A stretch of DNA of 64,000 bases from positions 558,001 to 622,000 of the forward strand of contig NZ_CP071793.1 in assembly GCF_017498545.1 (NCBI RefSeq), written 5' to 3'. The notes below the pieces were generated by a model that ran no database searches, had not been told where the DNA came from, and was given only the letters and a program-made list of their open reading frames with translations. The translations under genes were made by a program, and so were the position numbers. Of the stretch, positions 16,628 through 24,794 are shown piece after piece (positions within the stretch are counted from its first letter, which is position 1; every line of letters begins with the position of its first letter). The stretch comes from Sulfidibacter corallicola. GTDB lineage: Bacteria; Acidobacteriota; Holophagae; Acanthopleuribacterales; Acanthopleuribacteraceae.

Positions 16628-18016
16628 TCAGGCGGCTTCGGGGCCACGCTCCTGTGGCAATCCCGGCAGTTCACAGGCCACGATCAAGCCGCCGCCTTCT
16701 CGAGTCTGGAGGCGAAGGCTGCCACCGTGGAGTTCCAGGATCTCGCGGCAAAGCGTCAAGCCCAGACCGGTACCACTGGGTTTGGTGCTGAAGAAGGGGA
16801 GCAGCGCGCGGTTCATCGTCTCCGGACTCATACCGCGTCCACGATCCATCACTTGAAAATGAACCGCTCCCGGGATTTGTCCGGGAGCCAGTTTCAGGAC
16901 CACCGATTCCTTGTCGGTGCCGGTCGCTTCGTGGGCATTCTTGAGGAGGTTGATCAGCACCATCTGAATTTGGGCCGGATCGAACCAGCCGCGTTGGGAC
17001 GGGTCGTCCATGTCGAGCCGAAATCCGTAGAGCGGCTCGACCTTGGCGAGGAAATCGCGCCACGAGACCCATTCCTTGCGCGGATTCGGCAGCCGGGCGA
17101 AGTTGGCGTAGTCTTCCAGAAAACGGACCAGATGGTCGATGCTGGTGGACATGGTATCGAAGACCGAAGCCAGTTTCACCTCGTTGGGCGCCTCGCGGGC
17201 CAGCAGTCGCGCGCTGTGCAAGAGCGAGCTGAGCGGCGCCAGCGAGTTGTTCAACTCGTGGTTGATCAGGCGGATCATTTTCTTCCAGGTTTGCACTTCC
17301 TTGCGGCGCATTTCGCGGGTGAGATGTTTGATCATGACCAGTCGATGGCGAATACCGTTCAAATGAAACGGGATCGAGCTGATGTGGTAGGTCTCCGCTT
17401 CCTCTTCCCGCTGGAGGTTGAGCAATCCGGTTTCCTCGCGTTCCAGAAACCGGCCCAGGGCCTCGGATGCCGCGGCCGTCAGCTCGTAGAAGTGGAGCCC
17501 GATCAGGGATTTGCCGAGAGGAAATCGTTGCTGGGCGGCGCGATTGGCCAACAGAATTCGGTCGTGCGGACCGACGAGGAGAATCGCCATGGGCGTGTGT
17601 TGAATGACGGTGTCCAGCAGCAGCTCTTTCTGGAACAGGGTATTGCGCTCTTTTTGAAACGCGTCGGCGAGTTGGTTGTAGAGGTCGATCATTGCCGCCA
17701 GTTCCGGTTGACGGGGACGTCGCAACCGGAAGCTGAAGTCGCCGTCCTCGAGGGTGCGAATGCCAGCATCGAGAATCCCCAGCGCCCTGCGAAAGGGCTC
17801 CAGGACCCAGTAGGCGGTCAGCGCCGCGGCGGGAAGGCCGATGATCAGCAGCAGGCTGGCGGTCTCGGTGCCGGAAAGGCGATGGGCCACGGCCGACCAG
17901 GCGAGAAAGATCATCAAGCCCAGGAACAGGAGAAGCGCGATCACCAGGCGGATTTGCAGGTTCAGGTTGCGGTCGAGTGGCCGCTTACTTGGGCCTTCGT
18001 TCCCAGACAATGCCAA
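16628..18016 (-). CDS. NtrY-like membrane sensor histidine kinase
   Basis: 462 residues. The start is a TTG (18016 or 18010, both following GGAG), which overlaps the last ~30 bases of the upstream regulator gene. Two transmembrane segments lie near residues 22-44 and 54-70, then a HAMP-like linker (LEPFRRALGILDAGIRTL). A PAS domain (about 140-235) follows, then a HisKA domain with the phospho-accepting His in IRLINHELNNSLAPL (near 285). The ATPase has N-box NLLKNAHEATG, G1 DRGRGMS and FFSTKPSGTGLGL. It probably phosphorylates the sigma-54 regulator encoded directly upstream. The signal is unknown; the periplasmic loop is very short, so sensing may be intramembrane or cytoplasmic through PAS. 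Confidence 0.9.
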   Translation of the reverse strand: MALSGNEGPSKRPLDRNLNLQIRLVIALLLFLGLMIFLAWSAVAHRLSGTETASLLLIIGLPAAALTAYWVLEPFRRALGILDAGIRTLEDGDFSFRLRRPRQPELAAMIDLYNQLADAFQKERNTLFQKELLLDTVIQHTPMAILLVGPHDRILLANRAAQQRFPLGKSLIGLHFYELTAAASEALGRFLEREETGLLNLQREEEAETYHISSIPFHLNGIRHRLVMIKHLTREMRRKEVQTWKKMIRLINHELNNSLAPLSSLLHSARLLAREAPNEVKLASVFDTMSTSIDHLVRFLEDYANFARLPNPRKEWVSWRDFLAKVEPLYGFRLDMDDPSQRGWFDPAQIQMVLINLLKNAHEATGTDKESVVLKLAPGQIPGAVHFQVMDRGRGMSPETMNRALLPFFSTKPSGTGLGLTLCREILELHGGSLRLQTREGGGLIVACELPGLPQERGPEAA

Positions 18017-19319
18017 ACTTCTCCATTTTGCGGTATAGCGCCTGACGGCTGAGGCCCAGTGCGGCCGCCGCCTTCGAGACGTTGCCCCGACTGTCGAACA
18101 GGGCTTTTTCGATGCCGGCCTTTTCGGCCCGTGAAGAGGGATCTTCGACCGGTTGGAGGACAGGTGCCGGTTTGAGGTCCAAATCGGCGGGCGTCAACTG
18201 CGAGGATCGACAGACCAGGGCGCCGCGAACCAACCGGTTACGCAACTCGCGAACGTTCCCTGGCCAGGGGTGGCGTACCAGGGCCTGCTCCGATTCCGGC
18301 GCGAGCGACTTTCCCCGGGTCTCGGCGAGGGTGTTCAGGAAGTGACGCGCCAGCGGAAGAATGTCGGCCGACCGTTCCGCCAACGAGGGCAGGCGCAACT
18401 CCACCACGTTCAGCCGGAAGAACAGATCTTCGCGAAAGGAGCCTTCGGTGATCGCGGTCGGCAGGTCCTTGTTGGTGGCGCTGATGACGCGGACATCCGT
18501 CCGGATCGTCTTGTTGGAACCCAGGCGCGAGAACTCACCGGTCTGGAGCACGCGCAGCAGCTTCATCTGTCCGGCGAGGGACAGGTTGCCGATTTCGTCC
18601 AGGAAGAGGGTGCCGCGATTGGCTTCCTCGAATCGGCCGATGCGATGGCGTGCGCCCGTGAAGGCGCCGGGCTCCGAGCCGAACAGCTCGGCTTCCATCA
18701 ATTCGTTGGGCAGGGCTCCGGCGTTCACCTTGACGAATGGTGCGCGCGCCCGGTTGGAATGGGCTTGAATCAATTCCGCCAGCTTTTCTTTGCCGACCCC
18801 GTTGGGACCCGTGATCAGGACCGGCACGTCGGCATCGGCCACCTGAAGCGCCGTCTCCACCAGGCGGTCCATCTTCGCGTCGGCGTAGATCAGATCCCCG
18901 ATCGACTTGGCGGCTCTCGAATCGGCCGGAGTGGCGCGCGCCCTGCGTTCGTCGAGCGCCTTTTTGAGAGAGTGAATCAGCTTTTCGTCGTCCCAGGGCT
19001 TGCGCAGGTAGTCGTACGCGCCTTCCTTGACCAATTTCACCGCGGTTTCCAGAGAGGACCAGGCGGTAATCAGGAAGATCGGTAGTTGCGAATCCAGCTC
19101 GCGCAGGTCGCGAAACAGGCGTTCGCCTTCTTCACCGGAGGTATTGTCCTCGGTGAAGTTCATGTCTTGAATCACGGCACCGGGGAGCCGTTCGCGCGCG
19201 AGGGCGAGCCCCTGAAGCGGGCTGTTCGCCTGGCGCGAGGGAATCTGGTGGAGATCCAGCAGCACCTGAAGCGCGGTGCAAATCGTTTGATTGTCATCGA
19301 TGATCAGTACGTCCTGCAT
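17985..19319 (-). CDS. NtrC-family sigma-54-dependent response regulator
   Basis: 444 residues from ATG 19319. Receiver domain 1-~130 (acidic IDDN near the start, phospho-Asp in VIQDMNF, Lys in YLRKPW). AAA+ domain with Walker A GPNGVGKEK, the sigma-54 contact GAFTGA, and Walker B TLFLDEIG, plus an arginine-finger region near FREDLFFRLN. C-terminal Fis-type helix-turn-helix (NVSKAAAALGLSRQALYRKM). It activates promoters of the -24/-12 type in the cytoplasm. The gene overlaps the kinase gene by 32 bases, so the pair is translationally coupled. I did not find a convincing -24/-12 site nearby to name its target. Confidence 0.93.
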   Translation of the reverse strand: MQDVLIIDDNQTICTALQVLLDLHQIPSRQANSPLQGLALARERLPGAVIQDMNFTEDNTSGEEGERLFRDLRELDSQLPIFLITAWSSLETAVKLVKEGAYDYLRKPWDDEKLIHSLKKALDERRARATPADSRAAKSIGDLIYADAKMDRLVETALQVADADVPVLITGPNGVGKEKLAELIQAHSNRARAPFVKVNAGALPNELMEAELFGSEPGAFTGARHRIGRFEEANRGTLFLDEIGNLSLAGQMKLLRVLQTGEFSRLGSNKTIRTDVRVISATNKDLPTAITEGSFREDLFFRLNVVELRLPSLAERSADILPLARHFLNTLAETRGKSLAPESEQALVRHPWPGNVRELRNRLVRGALVCRSSQLTPADLDLKPAPVLQPVEDPSSRAEKAGIEKALFDSRGNVSKAAAALGLSRQALYRKMEKFGIVWERRPK

Positions 19320-19506
19320 GGGCAGTATCTTACTAGCGCCTACCCGGAAACGGAATCAATACGGCAAACGAAGCGGCCTGGCTGAATGGGCACGGCATCG
19401 GCCTTTGGGCTTTGGACCTCAACAAAGCTCTTGTTTTCAGTTGACTGGCCGAGATGTGAAGCCCGCCGATCGAAAATGGTCAGTATGGAGGATTCGGCCG
19501 ATCCGG

Positions 19507-20925
19507 TCAGTTCCGGTTCAAGGGAAGGCTGACCACGAATTCCGCGCCGTGATCGAGGCCTTCGCTGAAGGCCTTGATCGAACCGCCCATTTCGGTCATG
19601 GCGTTGGCGGCCACGTGCAGGCCGATCCCGTTGCCTCCGGGCTTGGTGGTAAAGCCGTAGTTGAAAATCTTGCCCAAATCCGCGGCTTCGATGCCGCGAC
19701 CGTTGTCGCTGATGCGGATGTTCAGCTCTTTGCCGTCCAGTTCGCGCACTTCGATCCGGATTTCTTTCTCGTCCTCGGGGAAACTCATCTGTTGCAGGCT
19801 TTCGCGACTGTTCTTCACCAGGTTCGTGATGACGTGCATCAGCTTGATTTTGACCGCCGCGAAGGGGGCCACTTCCTCGAAATCCTTCACGATGCGGATT
19901 TGGGGCGCGTCGAGCGACGACTGCTTGAGCTTGATCGAGTGTTCGATGAGCTCGTGAATGTCCACGTCTTCCACCAGGAATTCGGAAGTGGCGTATCCGC
20001 GCTGGGCCGAGATGTCGTCGGTGATCATCTGGATCTTTTCCATCAGCGTCTTCAATTCCGCTTCGAGCTTATGGGCATCTTCTTCTCGAATGGTTTCCAA
20101 GCGCTCGTAATAGGCGATCAGTTGCTTGCCTTTGGGGTGCGTTCCGATCGGTTCCTGAACGGTTTTGAGCATTTCGTTGGCACGCTTGAGGCCCTTGAGT
20201 TTGGTTTCGGTCACCGTTTCGTGAATGACGCCCACCGAAATGGTGATGCTGTTGAGAATGTTGCCAATATTGTGCAGCACGCCCGTGGCGATTTCGGCCA
20301 TACCGGCTTTGTGGGCGGCGTCGATGAGCTGTCGTTGGGTCTCCCGGAGCCGAACGTTGGTGGAGCGCAATTCCAGGTTGGTGCGTTCCAGGTCGATGCG
20401 CTTCTCTTCCAGCTCGCGGAGCAGCTCGACCTTTTCCATGGCGTTGGTGATGGCTTGGGCCAACAGCTTCTGAGAAAAAGTACCCTTGACCAGATAGTCC
20501 TGGGCCCCCGATTTCATGGCCTCCACCGCGGTCATCTCGTCGCCCTGACCGGTGAGGATCACCACCGGGATGAATCCCAACTGCATTTTGTTCTTCAGTT
20601 CGTCGAGGAACTTCAGCCCCTTGATGTCCGGTAGGTGGTAATCGATCAACACGCAATCGATGGGCTCGGTACGGCAAAGGTCGAGCGCCTTGGCGCCGGT
20701 ATCCGCCTCGCGAATGACGCAGGTGGAAAACTGCTTCATCAGCAGTTTGCTATAGACCTTCCGGCTGACCCGATTGCCGTCGACGACCAGCAGCCTGAGC
20801 GTACCTTGTTCCTCACCCTGATCCGGTTCGCTGATCGGGGCCGGATCGGGAATGGGCATGGCTTTGCTCGTTTGAGGCTGGTGGCCCGCATTCAAGGCGA
20901 GCGACCGCCGGTCCAAGAGGGTCAT
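19507..20925 (-). CDS. receiver-histidine kinase hybrid
   Basis: 472 residues. Residues ~40-165 are a CheY-like receiver (acidic pair in LLVVDGNRVSR, phospho-Asp in VLIDYHLPDIKG, Lys in DYLVKGTFS). A long coiled coil (about 170-225) leads to a dimerisation helix with an unusual H-box, GVLHNIGNILNSI. The ATPase domain follows: ITNLVKNSRESL, DNGRGIEA and GFTTKPGGNGIGLH. It is soluble, with no membrane segment. The receiver-first order suggests a phospho-input that gates the kinase, as in multi-step signalling. The HNIGN H-box is typical of this receiver-kinase class. No clear Shine-Dalgarno sequence supports the start, so the first ~40 residues are uncertain. Its partner is not in the window. 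Confidence 0.87.
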   Translation of the reverse strand: MTLLDRRSLALNAGHQPQTSKAMPIPDPAPISEPDQGEEQGTLRLLVVDGNRVSRKVYSKLLMKQFSTCVIREADTGAKALDLCRTEPIDCVLIDYHLPDIKGLKFLDELKNKMQLGFIPVVILTGQGDEMTAVEAMKSGAQDYLVKGTFSQKLLAQAITNAMEKVELLRELEEKRIDLERTNLELRSTNVRLRETQRQLIDAAHKAGMAEIATGVLHNIGNILNSITISVGVIHETVTETKLKGLKRANEMLKTVQEPIGTHPKGKQLIAYYERLETIREEDAHKLEAELKTLMEKIQMITDDISAQRGYATSEFLVEDVDIHELIEHSIKLKQSSLDAPQIRIVKDFEEVAPFAAVKIKLMHVITNLVKNSRESLQQMSFPEDEKEIRIEVRELDGKELNIRISDNGRGIEAADLGKIFNYGFTTKPGGNGIGLHVAANAMTEMGGSIKAFSEGLDHGAEFVVSLPLNRN

Positions 20926-21150
20926 GGGTGAGGGGAATCCTTGGTCGAGGGGCTAGGGTTTGCGAAATTTTTATGCACTTTTTCCATATGTATCGGAAAA
21001 AAAGAATACATGCTGCATTTTAGCGTGGAACGCTTCCCATGACACAAAAAATCCTGGAGAGCGTTGGAAGCGGAGATGTACGGCCCCCAAGGCGCCCGCC
21101 GCTGGGCTCGGCATCGATTCGGTCGTCGCGGCAATCCTTGCGAAATGCAC

Positions 21151-21180
21151 AAAAAAAATGGCTGGGTAGGTTACCCAGCC
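21151..21180 (-). terminator. orphan intrinsic terminator (minus strand)
   Basis: GGCTGGGTA (21160-21168) pairs perfectly with TACCCAGCC (21172-21180). On the minus strand the stem is followed by a run of T residues (plus-strand A-tract 21151-21158). It lies ~570 bases beyond the rsgA stop codon, so it could end a long rsgA 3' UTR or a separate small RNA. Confidence 0.7.
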
Positions 21181-21199
21181 AAAGAAATGAGGAGAAAAT

Positions 21200-21331
21200 A
21201 TGCTTCTGAGACCGTTGGTGTCTCGTTTTCGTTCACACCCTATTACGTTTTGTGACTCTGATCAGTTTGAAAAATGTGTACAAAATACCAAAAAAAATGC
21301 GCGTCAACAGGGTCAGGTCGAAAACGCCTGA
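21200..21331 (+). CDS. possible small protein (43 aa)
   Basis: An ATG at 21200 lies four bases after GAGGAGAAA, an excellent Shine-Dalgarno, and opens a 43-codon frame that is basic at its start (MLLRPLVSRFRSHP). A weak plus-strand terminator follows at 21355-21384. No family is recognised, so coding is uncertain. Confidence 0.25.
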   Translation: MLLRPLVSRFRSHPITFCDSDQFEKCVQNTKKNARQQGQVENA

Positions 21332-21354
21332 TCGGCAAACAGGAGTCGAATGAT

Positions 21355-21384
21355 ATCAACCGAATCTCAACGAGTTGATTTTTT
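21355..21384 (+). terminator. weak intrinsic terminator
   Basis: ATCAAC (21355-21360) pairs with GTTGAT (21374-21379), followed by a six-T tract. It lies 24 bases after the small ORF at 21200-21331. Confidence 0.4.
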
Positions 21385-21753
21385 AGACTTTCGATTCATG
21401 AGTTTGCCCATATCCGAGGTGAGCGCCAAGACCGATGAACGATCGCGATCCGTCCTCCAAGATGCGGGTGAGTGACCCGAGTTGGGTGCTTGGAGACAAG
21501 CAAATGATGGCCTCGAGTACTTCCCACCGGGCGCCCGAGGCAAAAGAGCCTTTCCAATGACGCGATACTCGTGGCGGTTGCGGCAGCGTGGGGCATGCCT
21601 GCCCAACCAACGGGCAAATGCTCGAGTGGCTTGGCGCGCAATCACTTGCGCGCCGGCTGGCACTCCGGTCGATGTTCTCGGCTTCGGCCTCGCGACCGAA
21701 GGATGGGGTCTTTGCGCCCGACACCATGTTGGACGGCGTGCGCTACTCCGATA

Positions 21754-22689
21754 TCACTGGAACCGCGATTGGTGAAATTCGCGCATCTCGTCGAGAACGG
21801 CCAGATAACTCTTGTAGCGGTGCTCCGTGACGATGCCCTGGCTCACACCCTCGCGAATGGCGCATTCGGGTTCGCTGTCGTGCAGGCAGGTGGAGAAGCG
21901 ACAGTGACCCTGTGCTTCGGTGATCTCGCGGTAACCGAAACGCACTTGATCGGGTTCCACCGGTGGCGGGGCAAAATCGCGCAGGCCGGGACTGTCCGCC
22001 AGCCAGGCGTCGTCGCCCAAGGGGACCAGGGCCGAATAGGTGGTGGTGTGTTTGCCCGTGCCGCGTTTCTGGTCCACTTCTCCGGTGGCCAGGTTGGCTT
22101 CGGGCACCAATTGATTGATCAAGGAGGACTTGCCCACACCCGAAGCGCCGCTGAGCAGGCTGATACCGTGGGCGGTCATGTCGCGCAGGCGGTCGATGCC
22201 CAGGTTCTTCTTGACCGAGGTCTCGATGACCGGGTAGCCCAGGTCGCGGTAGATCGAGGGCAACGCGTCCACGCGATCGCCTTCCAGCAGATCGATTTTG
22301 TTCAAGACGATGGCGCACGGAATACCGGCCAGCTCGCAGGTGAGCAAATAACGGTCGATGAAACCCCAGTCCAGGCCGGGCTTGACGACGGCGCTGACGA
22401 TGAACAATTGGGCCAGGTTGGCGGCCATCACCCGTTGGCGGCGCTTGTCGGTCAAGGCCCGGGTGAGGCTGTTGCGGCGCGGGGTGATATCGACGATGTA
22501 GCCGTCGACACCTCGCTGCTTGCGCTTCAGGAGTTCGATCGTGACTTCGTCGCCCACGACCGGAAGCCGGTATTCGGGATCCTCCTTGCGCTTGAAGATG
22601 CCCTTGGGACTGCACAGGTAGGTCTGACCGCGGTCGACGATGGTGATTTCATAAAAGCGATTGTGGGTTTTGGTAACCAAACCTTTCAT
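21754..22689 (-). CDS. rsgA: ribosome small-subunit biogenesis GTPase RsgA
   Basis: 311 residues from ATG 22689. This start places KGLVTKTHNRFYEI at the N-terminus, matching the start of B. subtilis-type RsgA; the open frame continues upstream without family similarity. N-terminal OB-fold, then a circularly permuted GTPase with motifs in the order G4 (NKID), G1 (GASGVGKSSLINQL) and G3 (DSPGL). The C-terminal zinc site is C-x4-C-x-H-x5-C (CRFSTCLHDSEPEC). RsgA checks late maturation of the 30S subunit in the cytoplasm. The full set of motifs makes the call firm. It is transcribed alone. Confidence 0.95.
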   Translation of the reverse strand: MKGLVTKTHNRFYEITIVDRGQTYLCSPKGIFKRKEDPEYRLPVVGDEVTIELLKRKQRGVDGYIVDITPRRNSLTRALTDKRRQRVMAANLAQLFIVSAVVKPGLDWGFIDRYLLTCELAGIPCAIVLNKIDLLEGDRVDALPSIYRDLGYPVIETSVKKNLGIDRLRDMTAHGISLLSGASGVGKSSLINQLVPEANLATGEVDQKRGTGKHTTTYSALVPLGDDAWLADSPGLRDFAPPPVEPDQVRFGYREITEAQGHCRFSTCLHDSEPECAIREGVSQGIVTEHRYKSYLAVLDEMREFHQSRFQ

Positions 22690-23199
22690 GAAATCGTCCG
22701 GTTCATTTTGAATGACATGCTTTGACTCGACATTGAAGAAAGTGGGGGAGGCGGTCACAGGTGTGAAACTGAAAGGGGGGAACTCGACGCTCGGGGCTTC
22801 GATGCTCGGCCCCGCGTCTCGATCGCGACCGCTGGCCGCGCGAAAATGCACGGCATAAGCGCTTTCATTCTAACTCAATTGCCCCGAAAACCCGAGCGAC
22901 CCAGTGGCCTCGGATGCAGATTTCTCGCGGGAGACCTCCCCGTATACGGTCCCTAGGCGCGAAAGATGAAGGTTCGCGCAATGGGTCGCGAATAAGCGTG
23001 GGGCCCGCGCACCAAATTGTCGTCCAGCGCAACAAAAAGCTGGAAACCATTGGAACAAATCTAGATTCAGTGCAAAATGGATGGCACCCAGAACGGCTCG
23101 GTGCTAGAATGGCCAAAGTTTAATGTTGGGTTTCCCTAAAACTTCGGTTCAGATCGCACGCACCGAACGATTTCGCCTTCATAAGGACTCGTCGGCCAG
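22690..23199. other. intergenic region, little recognised
   Basis: About 510 bases between divergent rsgA and the thioredoxin-like gene. There is a short CGCGAA/TTCGCG stem near 22957-22977. It holds promoters for both directions; no tRNA or conserved ORF is visible. Confidence 0.35.
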
Positions 23200-23730
23200 A
23201 TGACGTTTTGTTTTGATGACAAGTTGTTCCAGCGAGGCCAAACCTGGCGGGAATGCGTGATGGCCTGGCAAACGCACCGCGAGACCTTTCTCGACCAACT
23301 GCAACAAACCACGAGATTGCCCAAGACCAGCCGCAAGTTGACCGGCTTTTCGCCCGGTACGCGCATGGTCGTGTACTACAGTATCTACAAGCTCGACAGT
23401 TGGATGAGTTTGCCCATCCTCGGTCCGGTGTTCGGGGCCCAGGAACATTTGGAAGTGCGATTCCACTGCGCCGAGCACTTTTTCCCGGTACTGGGTGAGC
23501 CGCTCGGTCGCTGCTCCCCCTTGGTCCTTCTCCTGGATGGGGAAGGGTCCGTCGTGGCGAGATGGGGGCCGCGCCCCGCTTCGGTGACCAAAGCCTTGGA
23601 GCAGATGTCCAACCGTGCCGCCTCCGATCGCGATCGCTGGCTGGCCCGCCTCGATTCGGTCCGGTTCGCGGGCTTGCTCGACGAAGAACTGGCCTTCTTT
23701 TTTACACGGGCCGCCTCCGAATCCGCCTGA
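23200..23730 (+). CDS. cysteine-less thioredoxin-fold protein (Thioredoxin_9-like)
   Basis: 176 residues from ATG 23200. The tail half follows the thioredoxin_9 family, whose members end their central sheet with a WGPRP segment. Here it reads VLLLDGEGSVVARWGPRPASV. The family's catalytic motif (a CGDS-like segment before a Pro-rich helix) is replaced by DSWMSLPILG, with no cysteine. The only cysteines are scattered (for instance HCAEH). It should be redox-inactive and may bind a partner. It is upstream of a gene encoding a normal CxxC thioredoxin, although a spacer separates them. The family assignment is from pattern recall. Confidence 0.6.
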   Translation: MTFCFDDKLFQRGQTWRECVMAWQTHRETFLDQLQQTTRLPKTSRKLTGFSPGTRMVVYYSIYKLDSWMSLPILGPVFGAQEHLEVRFHCAEHFFPVLGEPLGRCSPLVLLLDGEGSVVARWGPRPASVTKALEQMSNRAASDRDRWLARLDSVRFAGLLDEELAFFFTRAASESA

Positions 23731-23845
23731 TCCCGCTTGCCCCTCCCGCAAATCCGCCGCGCCGGGTTATGATGAAGCGAAACGCATGGTGTGATCGCGA
23801 ATCGGTGTGCCTTCGAGGCGAACATCGTTTCTGGAGGAGGGCGTC

Positions 23846-24631
23846 TTGAAGAAGTGGCTGTTGTTGTTCGGGTTGATCTCCGGATTCGGTGTGGGCGTTT
23901 TCGGGTACGAAGATTCCCTGATTCTCAAGGGCGGCGAAAAGGTGAAGGTGACCGGCTCCGTGGGGCTCGATCGCAACATGCTCGTGTTTCGCACCGAGGC
24001 CGGCGTCAACATGATGTTGAGCAAGGCGTTGGTCAACTGGCCGGCGACCGCCAAGGTCGCGCCCCACGTCTTCAAGGCGGTGTTCCCGGGGCAGCCGTTG
24101 CCGAAACCGCCACGGGTGGTCAAGCAGGCCCAGCCCAAGCGCAAGATCGTGATCGACAAGGATGCGCTCAGCAAACTCAAGCCCGGTCAGGGGCTTACCA
24201 ACAAATGGGATGGCGATATTCCCAAATTGCCCCCGAAGACGAGCCAACCCAAAACGGCCGCGGCACCCAGTACGGCCGGGGATGCGCCGCGCATTCCGGT
24301 GATCCAGACCATTTCGCGTTCCAATCGGGTCGACCTGAATTCCCACATGGACAGGCAGCGCTACGTGATGTTCGATTTCTACGCCGATTGGTGCGGACCC
24401 TGTCGGAAGATCACGCCGAAGCTGGAAGCCTTGGTGCGTAAGTATCCCCACAAAGTAGCGCTCAAAAAGATTGACATCAAGACTTGGGGCAGCCCCGTCG
24501 CCGAACAGTACCGCATCAATTCGATCCCGCACGTCAAGCTCTACGATCCCAGTGGCAAACAAATGGTGAACGGCAGCGCGCAGGGGGCGATACGCAAGAT
24601 CGAGTCGCTGGCCTCGCGAGAGGGATGGTAA
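23846..24631 (+). CDS. secreted thioredoxin-family protein (WCGPC)
   Basis: 261 residues with a TTG start at 23846, chosen because GGAGG lies seven bases upstream and the protein then begins with a signal peptide (KKWLLLFGLISGFGVGVFG). A ~60-residue lysine-rich beta region follows, then a Pro/Lys-rich linker (about 100-150). The C-terminal ~110 residues are a thioredoxin domain with the catalytic YADWCGPCRKI and the cis-Pro segment INSIPHVKLYD. It should act in the periplasm as a thiol-disulfide exchanger. The N-terminal half resembles an SLA1/SH3-like repeat (SLILKGGEKVKV), which is inference. Confidence 0.82.
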   Translation: MKKWLLLFGLISGFGVGVFGYEDSLILKGGEKVKVTGSVGLDRNMLVFRTEAGVNMMLSKALVNWPATAKVAPHVFKAVFPGQPLPKPPRVVKQAQPKRKIVIDKDALSKLKPGQGLTNKWDGDIPKLPPKTSQPKTAAAPSTAGDAPRIPVIQTISRSNRVDLNSHMDRQRYVMFDFYADWCGPCRKITPKLEALVRKYPHKVALKKIDIKTWGSPVAEQYRINSIPHVKLYDPSGKQMVNGSAQGAIRKIESLASREGW

Positions 24632-24794
24632 ATCCGGGTTCGCTTTCTTCCGTGAGTTGGAAAAACGAGTGTCGTTGGGCGTCGAGGCTGGGACCCGAAC
24701 GGGAACCAATGTGCCGTGAATCGCGGGGGCTCGGGTATAATGGTGGAAACTCATCCATCATGATCGTCACGCGCACGCATTGGGAGGACCCGCC

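Larger units (their letters stand above)
20926..21753. other. gene-poor interval with terminators
   Basis: About 830 bases between two minus-strand genes. It contains an orphan minus-strand terminator (21151-21180), a possible small plus-strand ORF (21200-21331) with a good Shine-Dalgarno, and a weaker plus-strand terminator (21355-21384). The rest reads as non-coding in all frames; several open frames here have no family character. Confidence 0.45.
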
